Assembly: GCA_036346405.1 (NCBI GenBank)
Contig: CM070566.1
Coordinates: forward strand, 9,830,355 to 9,894,354
Source: Phyllostachys edulis
Taxonomy: Eukaryota > Streptophyta > Magnoliopsida > Poales > Poaceae
Length of the DNA stretch: 64,000 bases
Direction of reading: 5' to 3'
Part shown: positions 37,020-48,655 of the stretch, piece by piece
Position numbering within the stretch: the first letter of the stretch is position 1
Layout: every line of letters begins with the position of its first letter
Made by a program: the position numbers and the translations under genes
The notes under the pieces: generated by a model
Seen by the model: only the letters and a program-made list of their open reading frames with translations
Told to the model about the DNA's origin: nothing
Databases searched by the model: none

Positions 37020-37811
37020 GTGTGTATTGATTTCACACATCTTAATAAAGCTTGTCCGAAAGATGACTTTTCCCTTCCACGTATCGATCAACTTGTAGAC
37101 TCTACTTCCGGGTGTGAGTTGTTAAGTTTTTTAGATGCATATTCAAGGTACCACCATATTAATATGAGTAAAGATGATGAAGAGAAAACTTCCTTCATCA
37201 CACCATATGGCACTTATTGCTATGTTAAGATGTCATTCGATCTAAAAAATGCTGGTGCTACTTTTCAGAGGCTAATACAAAAAAAAATTAGTCCTCGAAT
37301 AGGTCAAAATTTAGAAGCTTACATTGATGACTTGGTCGTAAAAAGCATCACTACTGGCGATCATATTTCCAACCTAGAAGAAACTTTTAATAACTTAAGA
37401 AGGCACAACCTTAAGATAAATCTAGAAAAATGTGTGTTTGGAGTTTCCTCTGGAAACCTTCTTGGATTCCTAGTTTCGGCTAGAGGAATTGAAACAAACC
37501 CTGCAAAGATATTGACCATTGAACAGATACGCCCTCCGACCACAAAGAAAGAAGTCCAAAAACTAACCGGCTTTATAGCAGCGCTAAGTCAATTCATAGC
37601 ACGGTTAGGAGAAAAAAGATTACCTATCTTTAAGATTCTTCAGAAACATGGAAGTTTTGAATGGACTAAAGATGTAAATGATGCCTTTGAGGAACTCAAA
37701 AGGTACCTTACGAATGCTCCGATCTTTGTATCTCCAAGATCGAGAGAAATATTGCTAATGTACTTGGTTGCAATGCCACAAGCGGTCAGTGCTGTGCTGG
37801 TCGTTGAATGA
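37020..37811 (+). CDS. Tat reverse transcriptase, element C, open 263-codon frame
   Basis: The longest undamaged pol segment in the window. Motifs in order: MCIDFTHLNKACPKDDFSLP (res 1-20), SFLDAYSRYHHINM with the first catalytic Asp (about res 39-52), FDLKNAGATFQRL (about res 77-89), EAYIDDLVVKS with the double Asp (about res 98-109), then the connection region IRPPTTKKEVQKLTGFIAAL and the start of RNase H. The preceding codons (near 37010) contain a stop where the family has W-R-M, so this is an internal piece of the polyprotein and not a free-standing gene. The ATG is therefore probably not a true start. Confidence 0.8.
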   Translation: MCIDFTHLNKACPKDDFSLPRIDQLVDSTSGCELLSFLDAYSRYHHINMSKDDEEKTSFITPYGTYCYVKMSFDLKNAGATFQRLIQKKISPRIGQNLEAYIDDLVVKSITTGDHISNLEETFNNLRRHNLKINLEKCVFGVSSGNLLGFLVSARGIETNPAKILTIEQIRPPTTKKEVQKLTGFIAALSQFIARLGEKRLPIFKILQKHGSFEWTKDVNDAFEELKRYLTNAPIFVSPRSREILLMYLVAMPQAVSAVLVVE

Positions 37812-38500
37812 GACAAAATCCAATGACCAGTATATTACATAAGCAAAGTCTTACAAGGACCAATGGAACGAAATCTGCAGGTATAGAAATTGCTATATGG
37901 TCTCCTTATGGCTTCAAGGAAACTAAGGCATTACTTTCAGGCCCACAGAGTGGTCGTACCTACTAAATATCCTCTTGGTCAAGTTCTTGGAAACAGAGAA
38001 TCATCAGGACGAATAGCAAAATGGGCGGTCGAGCTTAGGGGCTTCAATCTCCATTTCATCTCAAGAACAACAATCAAGTCCCAAGCATTAGCAGAATTCA
38101 TTGCCAAATGGATGAACCCTGAACCCACCCAAGGGCCCGAGTACGAGCACCACGAAAAGTGGACAATGTACTTTGACGGTTCCTTGATGCTCAAAGGGTT
38201 GGGGGCTAGAGTTGTCTTGGTATCTGCTACTAGGGAACATATTAGATATGTCATTCAGTTAAACTTTCCTGCTACAAACAATTTGGCAGAATATGAAGGT
38301 TTACTGGCAGGACTCTGAGTAGCCAAAGCGCTCGGGATTCACAGATTACTAGTGAAAGATGATTCTCAACTAGTAGCGAATCAAGTTGGGAAAGAGTATC
38401 AATGCTCAAGTCCCAAGATGTCATCTTATTTAGCGGAAGTACAGAAACTCGAAAGACACTTCTTTGGTTTTCAGATCCAACATATTCATAGAAAGAGAAC
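37812..38500 (+). pseudogene. Tat RNase H pair (gypsy type and archaeal type), element C
   Basis: A decayed gypsy RNase H (37830-38060; LLYGLLMASRKLRHYFQAH) is followed by an archaeal-type RNase H (38155-38470): MYFDGSLMLKGLGARVVLV, QLNFPATNNLAEYEGLLAGL, then a stop, then LLVKDDSQLVANQVGKEYQ. A second, archaeal-like RNase H is diagnostic for the Tat lineage. The single TGA after LLAGL and an earlier TGA after VVE are the visible breaks. Confidence 0.8.
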
Positions 38501-38599
38501 TTTCTGTCAGAGCAGTTGGCACAGATGGCTTCAACAAGAACATCTATCCCATTCGGAGTTTTCTTGAGCAATTCGATTCACCCTCGATGGTCGAGAATT

Positions 38600-39890
38600 T
38601 TGAGGACACAAATGCTCCAATGGAGGTCGTACAGATCGATCCCAGTAGTGATTGGATGAAATTAATCTACAATTATCTTCAGCATGACACAATTCCTGAA
38701 GATGATGTAGCGGCTGATCGTACAGCTCGAAAAGCTAAATCATACACTCTGATCGAATGTACCCTTTACAAACGGGGAGCTCATGGAGTGTTGATGAGAT
38801 GCATATCTCAAGTGGATGGTATAAAATTACTATCCGACATACATGGGGGAGTCTGTGGAGCATATCATTCCTATAGAACTCTGGTCGTTAAAGCCTTTAG
38901 ACAAGGATACTACTAGCCAACTGCCCTCTATGATGCGAAAAAACTTGTGACGAAGTGCGTACAATATCAATTTTATAGTCGACAAGTACATCAGCTGGCA
39001 CAAGCTTTGAAAACAATACCTTTTTCTTAGCCTTTTGCAACCTAGGGATTAGACATTTTGGGACCTTTTCCAAAAGCACCAGGGGTATTTGAATTCCTAT
39101 TTGTTATGATTGATACATTCACAAAATAGATCGAAGACGAGCCAGTTGTTAAAACAACAACTGAAGCTGCCAAGAAGTTCATTACAAAAAATGTGATTAC
39201 ACGATTTGACATACCCAGTCGTAAAATTACAGATAACGGTACCCAGTTCTCAAGCGGGAATTTTTAGGAATTTTGCGAGGATCTAGCTATCAAAGTACAT
39301 TACGCTTCCGTTGCTCACCCTCAGAGTATCAGGGCAGTCGAGCGAGCTAATGGTATAATAATACAAGGAGTAAAACACCGAGTTTTTGACCGGTTAATAA
39401 AATGGTCAGGAGCTTGGGTTCAAGAACTTCCCACTATATTGTGGGTCATTCGAACCACGACCAGTCATGCGACCGGTGAAACACCATTTTTCTTAGTTTA
39501 CGGTGTTGAAGTCACGCTTCCTCCTGAATTGAAAATTGGCCATACTCGAACTGATTGTTACAATGAGAACAATCAAATAGAACGACGACTCAACGATATC
39601 AATTTCCTTGAAGAAAGATGAAACAAAGCCCTCATACGATCAACAGTTTACCAATAAACCATGAGAAGGTACCACAGTCATAAGGTACAACCTCACAGTC
39701 TAGCTGTAGGTGATCTGGTTCTGAAGAAAATTCAAAGCCAGGCAAATCACAACAAACTTTCTCCCAAATGGGAAGGTCCATACACTGTGGTCGAAGTAAC
39801 TAGATTAGGTTCGATATGACTTGCCATGTCAGATGGGCATGTTTTGTCTAATTCTTGGAATATTGATCAATTGTGTAAGTTCTATGTATA
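38600..39890 (+). pseudogene. Tat integrase, element C, broken
   Basis: Integrase with an HHCC-like zinc region (HGGVCGAYHSYRTLVVKAF, near 38850; C pair near 38960), catalytic residues in FVMIDTFTK (39100), KITDNGTQFSSG (39225) and VERANG (39340), an MRRYHSHKVQPH linker, and a GPY-type end KLSPKWEGPYTVVEV (39765). No chromodomain. At least six in-frame stops. The catalytic Asp, Asp and Glu codons are still present. Confidence 0.82.
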
Positions 39891-40826
39891 ATTATTCTTT
39901 TCATTTTCAATTTCAATAAAGATGCATTATTTATTTCCTTTTCGATGAGTGCTGTTATTTATATTTCGCATATCCATTGCCTGGTTATATACTAGTGTTG
40001 TCTAAGATCATTGGAGAAGATCCATTTCTCTCCGAGATCCTTTTAAAGGATAACTTTTACTCATTGGTTGTGACATAGTTATCAAATGCCATGAAGGTCC
40101 TTCTCGTGACCATCACAGAGATGGTTTTCACGAGTGACCACACACACTTTTCTCAAATAAGCAAACAAGTAAAAGGGAGATAACACATGCAACTAGATAT
40201 AGTTACTTACATGCCTAAGGATTCAAAGACTTTCTTTCTTCATTTCAACATTCTATTCTTCTCTTGTTTTGTAACTGGTCGAGACACGGAAAGCCTCCTA
40301 GTCGAAATCTCTTCTCTCTGCATATGGTCCAGCCCACTGGAAGGAGGTTCCTAGTGACGGTCCTTTTCTTACGATCTTTGCTACTAGTCAGAACTTGAGA
40401 ACGAATACGTTTTGCGAAGTGTCAATCATGTCTTTCGTTCTTGCAAATTTTATGACCAGCTTGGATAATATGTATAAATAAGAACACTTATCGTTTTCTA
40501 CATACATTTTTTGCATATTGTCTTATCATCAACATAAGTCTTATGACATCTTACTACTAGACAATGTACTGTATGATATTTCGATTATGGAAATCAATCT
40601 AAAACTGGTCGAAATCATACACTGGTTCTGACCAAAGTGGTTTTACAGTGCTAATTAGATCATTTTTTACAACATAATCAGCACATACTTGTGTTCTTTT
40701 TCTTGTCTACTGCTTTTTTAGTAAGTTTTCTACTAACACAAGCAGTCGGGGGCTAGGAAATATGTGAGTACACAAGTTGAGAGATAAACATAAGCTTTAT
40801 TCATGATAAAAGGTAAGTTTTTACAT
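39891..40826 (+). other. Tat 3' non-coding region, element C
   Basis: Lies between integrase and the antisense ORF end. It contains one reverse-complement unit (about 40270-40370) of the repeat that is present three times in element B, and a purine-rich TCGGGGGCTAG near 40746. No gene seen. Confidence 0.6.
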
Positions 40827-42985
40827 TTACTCTTGGGGACCACCAGACTGGTCACTGTGAGATGGAGATCTGACCTTCATCTCTTCTGCAACCTTATTTC
40901 CGAAGGGTATCACTCCTTTGAAAATCTTGGCTGCATCCTCCTCCAAGTAGTTGAAATCTGCTTCAAGACGTTGGAGGTTGATGGAGGGGTCAGAGGATTT
41001 AAGTTTCGCCAAAGCAAAGCTAACTCCATCCGCAACAGCATTCTTCATAGTCTCTACTTGGTTCCTCCGAGTGGTTGCAAGCAGGCCATGGAGGGTCTCG
41101 AGTTGTCGACCAAGGCAATTAACCTTCTCAGTCAGCTCCCTTGAAGACGACAAAAATACTTTCGACCCCATGCCGGAAAGCATCTTATTGAAGGCAAGGA
41201 TCTTCTCTTGAATATTCCTCTCGAGCTCCATCTCCTTACTCTGCTCAAACTCAAGAACTTTTTCTATTCGATCTAACTTTTGAGCTTGCTCTGCACAAGT
41301 AGACTAAAGTTAAAGAAATAAATTTAAAATACATAATAAACTGGTTAGGTTTACGACCAGTTACCTTGAGTTTTCTTCTCAAAAGCATCGATGGCTTCCT
41401 TGTGCTTGAGAGAGGTTTCGTTAAACCTGGTCGACCAGTCTTCGATCGACCGGTCTTTTGCATTGCACCTTTCCTCAAGCGAGGTTATAATGGCTTCCTT
41501 AGCCTTAACCTCTTTCTCAAAATTCTTCATTTCTATCAAATATGATCAAAAGAGAAGTTGAGAAATAACAAGGAATGAAATAACCAAAAAAGGAAGAAAA
41601 GGTCAAGAAGAAGTACTTACTTTTCAATTCAGAGTTTTTCTTCTCCAAAGAAGTTAGTCACTGAGTCAGTTCTCTGACCATAGCGACGTTCTCCTGCATA
41701 TGCTATAAAAAATATATAGTAAACTTCATTAAGTTTTAAATAAAACTTCATAAAAATACCATAAGAGTGGTCGAAAGGTATTTACCTAGACCACTTTGTC
41801 TGCATATTTTGAGTAAAAAGTCCTAGTCTGTCTTTCATTGACAGTCTGAGATTTTCCTCCAAGCCTCCTCGAGTCTTTTATCATCAAAGACTCGAGATTG
41901 GTTGGGGATGTCATTAAGGTGAGGAGACTTCCTAACTAAGGGAGAACTCCTCTCCACAAGATCAATCACCTCAACCATTTGGGCCTCTGCCTGCATAGGC
42001 GGGTTCGGAGCCACCAAGGGTTCCTGAGCAAGCATTGGTGCTTCCACTTACTCGGGGGCTGGCTCGACCACCCTCTTCTCAGGAGTGTCCTCCTGATGGG
42101 TGCTTTGACCAGAAACGACTGGAACGTCGAGAGATCTGTGAAAGCGAAAAAAAGAAGGTTTATGATTTCATAACGCAAGAAACTAAAGGTATGAATTTGT
42201 GTAAATTCTTTATTACGTATCTAGTCTTCTTGGTCTTGATTTTGAAACGCCCTAGAGAAAAGTCTAGAGTGCTTGCCTTTCTCTTTTTCTTCTAAATTGG
42301 TTTCACCAGTTCTGATCTGGTAAGGCTGGTCAAACCCCTCATATCCTCCGCCCGGAGGTTGGAAGTAACATCCTCGACCACTCGGTCGGAAATAAATACC
42401 CTAACCATCTGTTCGGAGATTGTAGTCTCATCGACCTCTGGAATAGTTGCTTTAGGGGCAACTGACTAGTCGATAACGATCTTCGGAGTCCATGACCACC
42501 GCAGCTTCGGTCTGTAGATTTTCCTTTTCTCCCGCCTAATTAAAAATCAAAGTCAGTTTGGCAATCAAATTCTTCATCTAAAATGTACATTTCTTTTTGG
42601 TGCATTTTTACCTCCGAGGGGCCACCATCTCGAGTGGCCTTTGGGCAGAAGTGGTCGAGACATCGATTGGATTAGAGCCCTCAATAGGCTAGTTAATCTC
42701 TGACCCAACCGACTGCACATTAAAGAAGTATTATGGCATACTGATCGAAAAATACATGAACGATGAAAACAAGTTGTTATTTTTTACCTTGAGTCTCTCT
42801 ATCCTTTCTTCCGTAGAGACGATAGCCAAAATCCGGGGAACATCTGCCTTATCATTAGGCTCCCCAGCACAGATCATCTTGATTCAGTCCCTGATTTCTT
42901 TAGAGGAAAGGGCTGTTAAAAAAGAGAGACTTAAAGATTACAAAATAAACAACTAAAATATTAAACCGGTCGGGGTTTTTCAACA
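40827..42985 (-). pseudogene. Tat antisense ORF, element C, C-terminal part
   Basis: Minus-strand gene opposite to gag-pol. It ends at 40827 with ALAKLKSSDPSINLQRLEAD and NKVAEEMKVRSP, homologous to the C-terminus at 22632. Upstream are coiled-coil pieces (41539-41351), a DIPNQSRVFDDKRLEEAW block (41930-41860) equivalent to DIPNMGHIFDDERF at 15590, and an exon near 42900-42790 bounded by acceptor TTTTTAACAG and a GT donor. Blocks are separated by intron-like AT-rich stretches. The retrotransposon at 42991-49963 separates it from its N-terminal part. Confidence 0.75.
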
Positions 42986-42990
42986 CTTAC
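42986..42990. repeat. Target-site duplication, left (CTTAC)
   Basis: CTTAC directly before the LTR start TGTTGGAAG. The right copy is at 49964-49968. On the minus strand it is GTAAG, the splice-donor sequence of the antisense ORF. Confidence 0.9.
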
Positions 42991-43400
42991 TGTTGGAAGA
43001 ATAATTCATCTATCATACTAACGGGGCCCGCCTCTCAGAAGACTCGCATACAGATCACAGAAATGCAGTTATACTCATGAAAGACTATAATACCCCTCAC
43101 TTGTACTCATAATATAGCCAACCCCAAGGGTATTTTTGTCATTTGTACAGCCGAGCCTATAATACCCCTGTATCCCTCCTTTCAGGGGATGGCTCTCTTG
43201 AGCAATAAAGAAACATGTTCAAACCGGTGAGCCCTGGGCTCCCTCTCCTGAGGTAACCCCGCTGGCTCACCGACAGAGTAGGAGGTCCTCTGACCCCGAG
43301 CCTCAGATAAATCCTCGTGTCATTTTTACTCGTGGACGATGGCCCGTCCGACGGCCGACATCCACCCCCTCACTCGTGTTTGGTTTTTACCCCTACAACA
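42991..43400 (+). repeat. Left LTR of LARD-like element (410 bp)
   Basis: Starts TGTTGGAAGAATAATTCATC and ends CCCCTACAACA. An AATAAAG polyadenylation-like signal lies near 43205. It differs from the right LTR mostly at CAG/CTG-centred sites, for example CACAGAAATGCAG here against CACGAAATGCGC. Confidence 0.93.
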
Positions 43401-43420
43401 TTGGCGCCGACCGTGGGGAC
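43401..43420 (+). other. Primer-binding site of LARD-like element
   Basis: TTGGCGCCGACCGTGGGGAC immediately follows the LTR end ACAACA. The tRNA was not identified with certainty. The same type of site occurs in Tat element B at 29862-29882. Confidence 0.75.
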
Positions 43421-43861
43421 ATAGCTAATCGATGAAAGGCTATGTCTCCTACCAAAAAATACTCTAAGTCCACGAAACCCTCTCCGGCCCCGGAGGGCAA
43501 TGATCTCGTGGACGACCCATCCGCTCTTTGAAGGAGCCCCACCGAGCACCCTCATCGGAGATCGAGCTATCCACCCTGGATGGCAACGTCCTACATGCCC
43601 TAGGGCTCCCACGCGCATCCTCCTCCCTTGTGTGAGTCGGCGAGGCCCACCAAGGGAGAGCAGATTCAAGGCACCCTCGCAGCCCGTAAGGCTAAGGATT
43701 CAGGGCCAACCATCACCCCGGACGCATGACGCCCATGCGCACGAGCGATGAAGGCTCGCCACGAGGCTCGCCTCTAACGCGCCATCGTTAGGGGACACAT
43801 TCCGACATATAAATCTCAGATGGGCTCTCAAGACACTTTCCCTCCAAGGGATTTCAACCCC

Positions 43862-44345
43862 ATGGTGCATAGGGCGTACGACCTCCGCGGTCTCCCCTAG
43901 CAAAAGTCCATGATGGCTCTGGCGCCCATCGCCTCCACTATGGCGGCTCATGTCCCATCGACCTAGGGCATGAGTGACCACCCCTGGTGCATAGGGCGAC
44001 GACCTCCGCGGTCTCCCTAGTAAAGTCCATGGTGGCTCAGGCGCCCATCGCCCACTATGGCGGCTCGGTCCCATCGCCCCGGGCATGAGCGACCACCCTC
44101 GTGGTGCGTAGGGTGTACGACCTCCGCGGTCTCTCCTAACAAAAGTCCATAGTGGCTTGGGCATCCGCCGCCTCCACCATGGCGGTTCGTGGTCCCATCG
44201 CCCTAGGGCATGAGCGACCACCTCGTGGTGCGAGGGCGACGACCTCCGCGGTCTCCCTAACAAAAGTCCATGGTGGCTTGGGCGTCCGCCGCCTCCACCA
44301 TGGCGGCTCGTGGTCCTACTAGACCTAGGGCATGATCGACAACTT
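43862..44345 (+). repeat. Tandem array 1 in LARD interior, about 120-bp unit x 4
   Basis: Units begin near 43862, 43985, 44101 and 44226 with GGTGC.(T)AGGGCG.ACGACC and run through CTCCGCGGTCTC, AAAAGTCCAT, CATGGCGGCTC-like and GGGCATGAGCGACCACC words. A minus-strand frame reads through several units, but only because of the repeat. No function assigned. Confidence 0.8.
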
Positions 44346-44530
44346 TGGCCCAATGCCAAGTTGATGGATGTGTTGAGGACTCGCCCCTTAGACCTGTGCC
44401 ACGCCACGAACGACCTCTGGGTCCCCGCACACCTAGCTTCATTGCTTCGCAAGGGTTAACCACTCTCATGCATTCCCGATCATAACAAAAAACCCACATA
44501 CGGGGTAAAAGGGCTTCATTGCCCTCATAG

Positions 44531-45005
44531 TTCGGTGCCCCACGACTTAGCCTCGTGGGCGCCACCGGTGTGCCCATGACTTACTGTCAAGGGCACACGT
44601 CCAAGGTGCCCATGAGTTAGCCTCATGGGCACCTCCAAGTCCACTGGGGGCTACCACCCCTAGTGGCCATTCAGTGCCCCACGACTTAGCCTCGTGGACG
44701 GCACAGATGTGCCCGTGACTTACTGTCAGGGGCACACGTCTAAGGTGCCCATGAGTTAGCCTCATGGGCACCTCCAAGTCCACTGGGGGGCTACCATCCC
44801 TAGTGGCCATTCAGTGCCCCACGACTTAGTCCGCGTGGACGCCCCTCCGATGTGCCTATGATTTAGTGTTGTGGGCACACCTTCAAAATACACATGAGTT
44901 AGCCTCATGGGTGCCTCCAAGTCCACTAGGGGGCTACCACCCCTATGGGCTATTCGGTGCCCCACGACTTAGTCTCGTGGCCACCCCTTTGATATGTCCA
45001 TGACT
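44531..45005 (+). repeat. Tandem array 2 in LARD interior, about 141-bp unit x 3.3
   Basis: Units begin with GTGCCCCACGACTTAG near 44531, 44671, 44812 and 44957. Each unit contains a short inverted motif pair (CCCATGAGTTAGCCTCATGGG) and GCACCTCCAAGTCCAC. Unit length is 140-145 bp. Confidence 0.85.
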
Positions 45006-45339
45006 CACCTCATTGGCATTTCGAATCATGTACCGCCGACCGGGCTCGAATATTGAACAAGGACCGCTATGCTCGTGATAAGGCTATCACCTCGAGATCT
45101 TAGTATCGAGAGTGATGGGACTCTACTAGTCCCTCAAAGAACACTTCGATCAATGCTTATGTCAAATAAATGTTATCTTGCTACAAGAAATAAGTGTCGA
45201 TCATTCTTCTTTCCCGCAGAGACGCCGTGTTATCTACATCCATCGCAACATTTCTAGCTCGAACCGTGACCATTCTCGAGGAGTTCTACTCGACAACTCT
45301 CATCAAGCCACGGCAAGAGGAGGACAAGTTCGCCTACTT

Positions 45340-45990
45340 AGGCTTCGCCGACGCACCGCCGGCCTCGAAGGCTATGCCTCGCTCGGCTGGCCTCAAGGCC
45401 CAAGACTTTGTCTACATAGGCTTCGCCGACGCACCGCCGCCTCCTCGGCTATGCCTCGGCTCGGGCGACCTCAAGGCCCAAGACTTCGCTTACTTAGGCT
45501 TCGCCGACGCACCGCGGGCCTCGGCTATGCCTCGGCTCGGCTACTCAAGGCCCAAGACTTTGCCTACATAGGCTTCACTTTGACGCACCGCCCGCCTCGA
45601 AGGCTATGCCTCGGCTCGGGCGGCGCGCTCACAACTTCGCCTACACAGGCTTCTCTCCAACACGCCGTCCGCCTCGAAGGCTATGCTCACGGGCGGCTCA
45701 AGGCCCAAGACTTCACCTACTTAGGCTTCGGCCGACGCACCACCGCCTCAAGGCTATGCCTCACTTGGCGGCTCAAGGCCCAAGACTTCGCTTACTTAGG
45801 CTTCGCTCGACGCACCGCCGCCTCGAAGGTTATGCCTCGGCTCGGCTGCCTCAAGGCCCAAGACTTCGCTTACGGCTTGCTCGACGCACCGCCGGCCTCG
45901 AAGGCTATGCCTCGGCTCGGCGGCCTCGCGTCCAAGACTTCGTCCACATAGGCTTCGCTCGAACATGCCTTCCTCCTCGAAGGCAACGCC
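45340..45990 (+). repeat. Tandem array 3 in LARD interior, about 78-bp unit x 8-9
   Basis: Units recur near 45342, 45421, 45499, 45573, 45649, 45725, 45800, 45877 and 45952. Each contains TTAGGCTTCGCCGACGCACC, AAGGCTATGCCTCGGCTCGG and CTCAAGGCCCAAGACTTCG. The first intervals are 78-79 bp, a codon multiple, giving a repeating 26-residue peptide (GFADAPPASKAMPR ... LKAQDF). Later units are 72-77 bp and break frame. Some shortening may be base-calling error. Confidence 0.85.
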
Positions 45991-47104
45991 TTGACTCGAC
46001 GGCTCTGCATCCACGACTTCGTTTACACAAAGCCAGGCGACATGCGCCGCCCGCCTAGAAGGTCAGGTTTGGGCGGTCTTGCGCCCATGACTTTGCTCGT
46101 GATATGCTTCGCTCGATGCACCCCCGCCTCGAGGGTTGTGCCTTGGTGGGTGCCTCAAAGATTCAAGATTTCATCTTCGTGGATGGAGCAACAAAAACCA
46201 CCCCACACGAAGGGCCAACGAGAAGCGCCAATTTAGTACCGCCCTCACGTGGAGCACTCACACGATATGGAGTACAAAATAAGCATAAGTCTTTGGGCAC
46301 CCACGCATCTACCAAGCCAAAATTGGCTAAGTCACGGTGCCCTTAAGATATTCTCACTCTCGGCTCTCACAGACCGAGTCGACTTGGCAAAACCGTGAGC
46401 GTGTACATTCCTCGTCAATTTGAATTTGGCCAAGTCTTTGGCCAAGCATATTCACAACAGATACAAGACCCTAAGATTCTTCTTTACCCCTCGGGCCCTT
46501 GCAGCACCCAAGGGCAGAGGGACTAGAATGTTGGGGACTCCTACCAACTCACCTCAAGACAAGCCCCTACCTGGGCACCTTCATGACGGCCAGGTGGTCA
46601 CGAGGGCCACAAGCACGCTTTCGCCGACATCGGCCACCTTGCCTCCTCGCGTGCCTCACAGGCCTCAAGACCGCACCTCGGCGCCTGTACCTCGCGGCGC
46701 CTTTGCGTGTCCTCGCGGCGCCACAGGCCTTCGAGGCGGGCCTCATGCCCGGCCCTCACGTGCCTTTTGCGCGTGCCCTCACGCCCGAGGCCCTCACGCA
46801 CCTCTCGTGCCTTCGAGTGTGCCTTCGTGTGCCTCACGCCAAGCCCTCGCTGCCTCACACGCACCTCACACCCGAGCATTCTTATTTACCCCTTGGGCAC
46901 CCTTACAAGTGCCCAAGGGACAGGGGGGCTACACTGTTAAGGAATCCAACCACCTCCCGTTGAAAATGATCTATACTTCGACGATTCTGCACAAGGGGCG
47001 GGCGTGAGCCCCTTGCCCCGGGCGCTTGGGCCACCAACCCACTAGAAGTGGTTTGAGGCCTATTGGATACTCGCACGCTACACGCACGTGTTACGCAGAC
47101 ATCC

Positions 47105-47580
47105 TTGACTATACCCCGTGCCCCGTGCCCTCGGGGCCTCAGGCCCGGGACCTCAGACCTCATGCGCCTCGTGCCCTCGAGGCCTCAGTGACTCTCGGCC
47201 CTCGAGGCCTCGCGACCCTGACCTCGGCCCAGGCGCCTCAGGCCCTCGAGGCCTCAGGCCTCAGGACCTCGGCTCATGCCCTCGAGGCCTCGGCCTCAGA
47301 CTCAAGACCTCGAAGCCTCGCACCCCATGCACCTCGTGCCCCTCGTGGTCCTCGGGGCCTCAGGCCTCGGGACCTCGGCCTCAGGCGCCTCATGCCCTCG
47401 AGGCCTCAGGCCCGGGACCTCGGCCTCATGCCTCAAGGCCTCAAGCCTCGCAGACCTCATGCGCCCTCGTGCCTCGGGGCCTCAGACCCTCAGGCCCTCG
47501 AGGCCTCAGACCTCGTGGCCTCGGGGCCTCATACCCTCGTGCCCTCGAGGCTCATGGCTCTTGGCCTCACGGCCGAGCCC
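47105..47580 (+). repeat. Tandem array 4 in LARD interior, GCCTC/AGGCCT-rich
   Basis: Irregular short repeats built from CCTCGAGGCCTCAGGCC, GGGACCTCGGCCTCA and CATGCCCTCGAGG. Unit length varies (about 25-60 bp). Open frames in all three phases are repeat artefacts. An older related stretch with CTCACGCC words lies at 46600-46870. Confidence 0.8.
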
Positions 47581-47941
47581 TCGCGATATAACAACATGTC
47601 AATAGATTCAACGTGCAGTCTATTCATTCCACCGGTCAACTCAACACAAATCCAATATGAATCTCCTTTAGCACAAAGCACCATACAGGACGCCGCACGG
47701 CGCACCTAATGCCTACCAAATACCGCACACCGGCCATTTAGCACTCGCTCAAGACGCGCTAAGCGCCTACCAACGCCGCCGAAAGCACCGCCGGTGAAAA
47801 TCACGCGTCATACCGCATCTCCCCATTCCAATCTCACATAAACTCAAAGCTCCAAAAAACTCAAAGCTCTAAAAAGACCGCTCTTTCCTCCCAGAAAGAT
47901 CCGTTCTTGCACACTCGAACCAAGGAGAGAAAGGCATTCCG

Positions 47942-48655
47942 ATGGCGGAGCCAGCCAAGAACGATGCCTACATCGTGGAGATCCCAACATCGGGCGACGG
48001 AGCCGACTCACTGGTGGTCGTGTGGAGGCGGTCGCGTTTTGACAATGCGGCGACGCGACCAGAGTGGGCACCACCTGCTCGGCAAGATCGCTGGCAAAGA
48101 CGGGCACCTATCGCCGCTGTTGCGGCGGCAGCGACAGAGTCGCCGCCGTAGTTACGCCGCGCGCCGAGGCGCTGATGGACGCGCCCACCGGACGTGTTCT
48201 ACCTTTTTGCGCGCCTTCTCGCTTCCCGGTCTCTCGCCTCGCGCTCCTCTTCGCGGCCTCTATGGCCGCTTATTGCCGCCGCGACCGCCCACGGCGCCGC
48301 AGGAGGTGGTGGGTGTCGCCGTCGTGTGTCGGCGACGCCTCGCCGCCATGGCGTGCAACTCGGTGTGCGCGCTGGCTGGCGCAGGCAGCGGCCGCGGTGA
48401 GAGCACGGCGGCAAACCGAGGGGAGGAGCAGGCCACCGAACGGCGCTGCTGGGCTCATGGCGATGAAGCGAGGCGAAGCCGCCGCAGAGGCTGCGGCGGC
48501 ACATGGCGACGGGGAGCAGGCCTGGATTGGCGCCGTGGAGCCTCCATGCGGCCAGGAGCCAAGGAGCAAGGACCAGTAGAGGAAGTAGTTGGGCAAGAAA
48601 TGAAGATAAGAAGAAAAGAAAGAAGTTGCTGGGCGCTGGCCACCATCACGTGATA
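47942..48655 (+). other. GC-rich coding-like block in LARD interior
   Basis: GC-rich sequence with an ATG at 47942 (MAEPAKNDAYIVEIPTSGDG) and longer frames nearby (47907-48653). It is rich in CGCCGCC words, like captured grass exons. No domain or family recognised and frames conflict, so it is not called as a gene. A captured host fragment is one possibility. Confidence 0.3.

Noticed and set aside
44531..45990. Regularly spaced repeats that could suggest a CRISPR array
   Set aside because: Units are directly abutting tandem repeats without unique spacers, inside a plant LTR element; no cas genes.
46420..47709. Frames of 150-230 codons rich in Pro, Arg and Ser
   Set aside because: They coincide with GCCTC-rich tandem repeats and exist in several phases; composition explains them.
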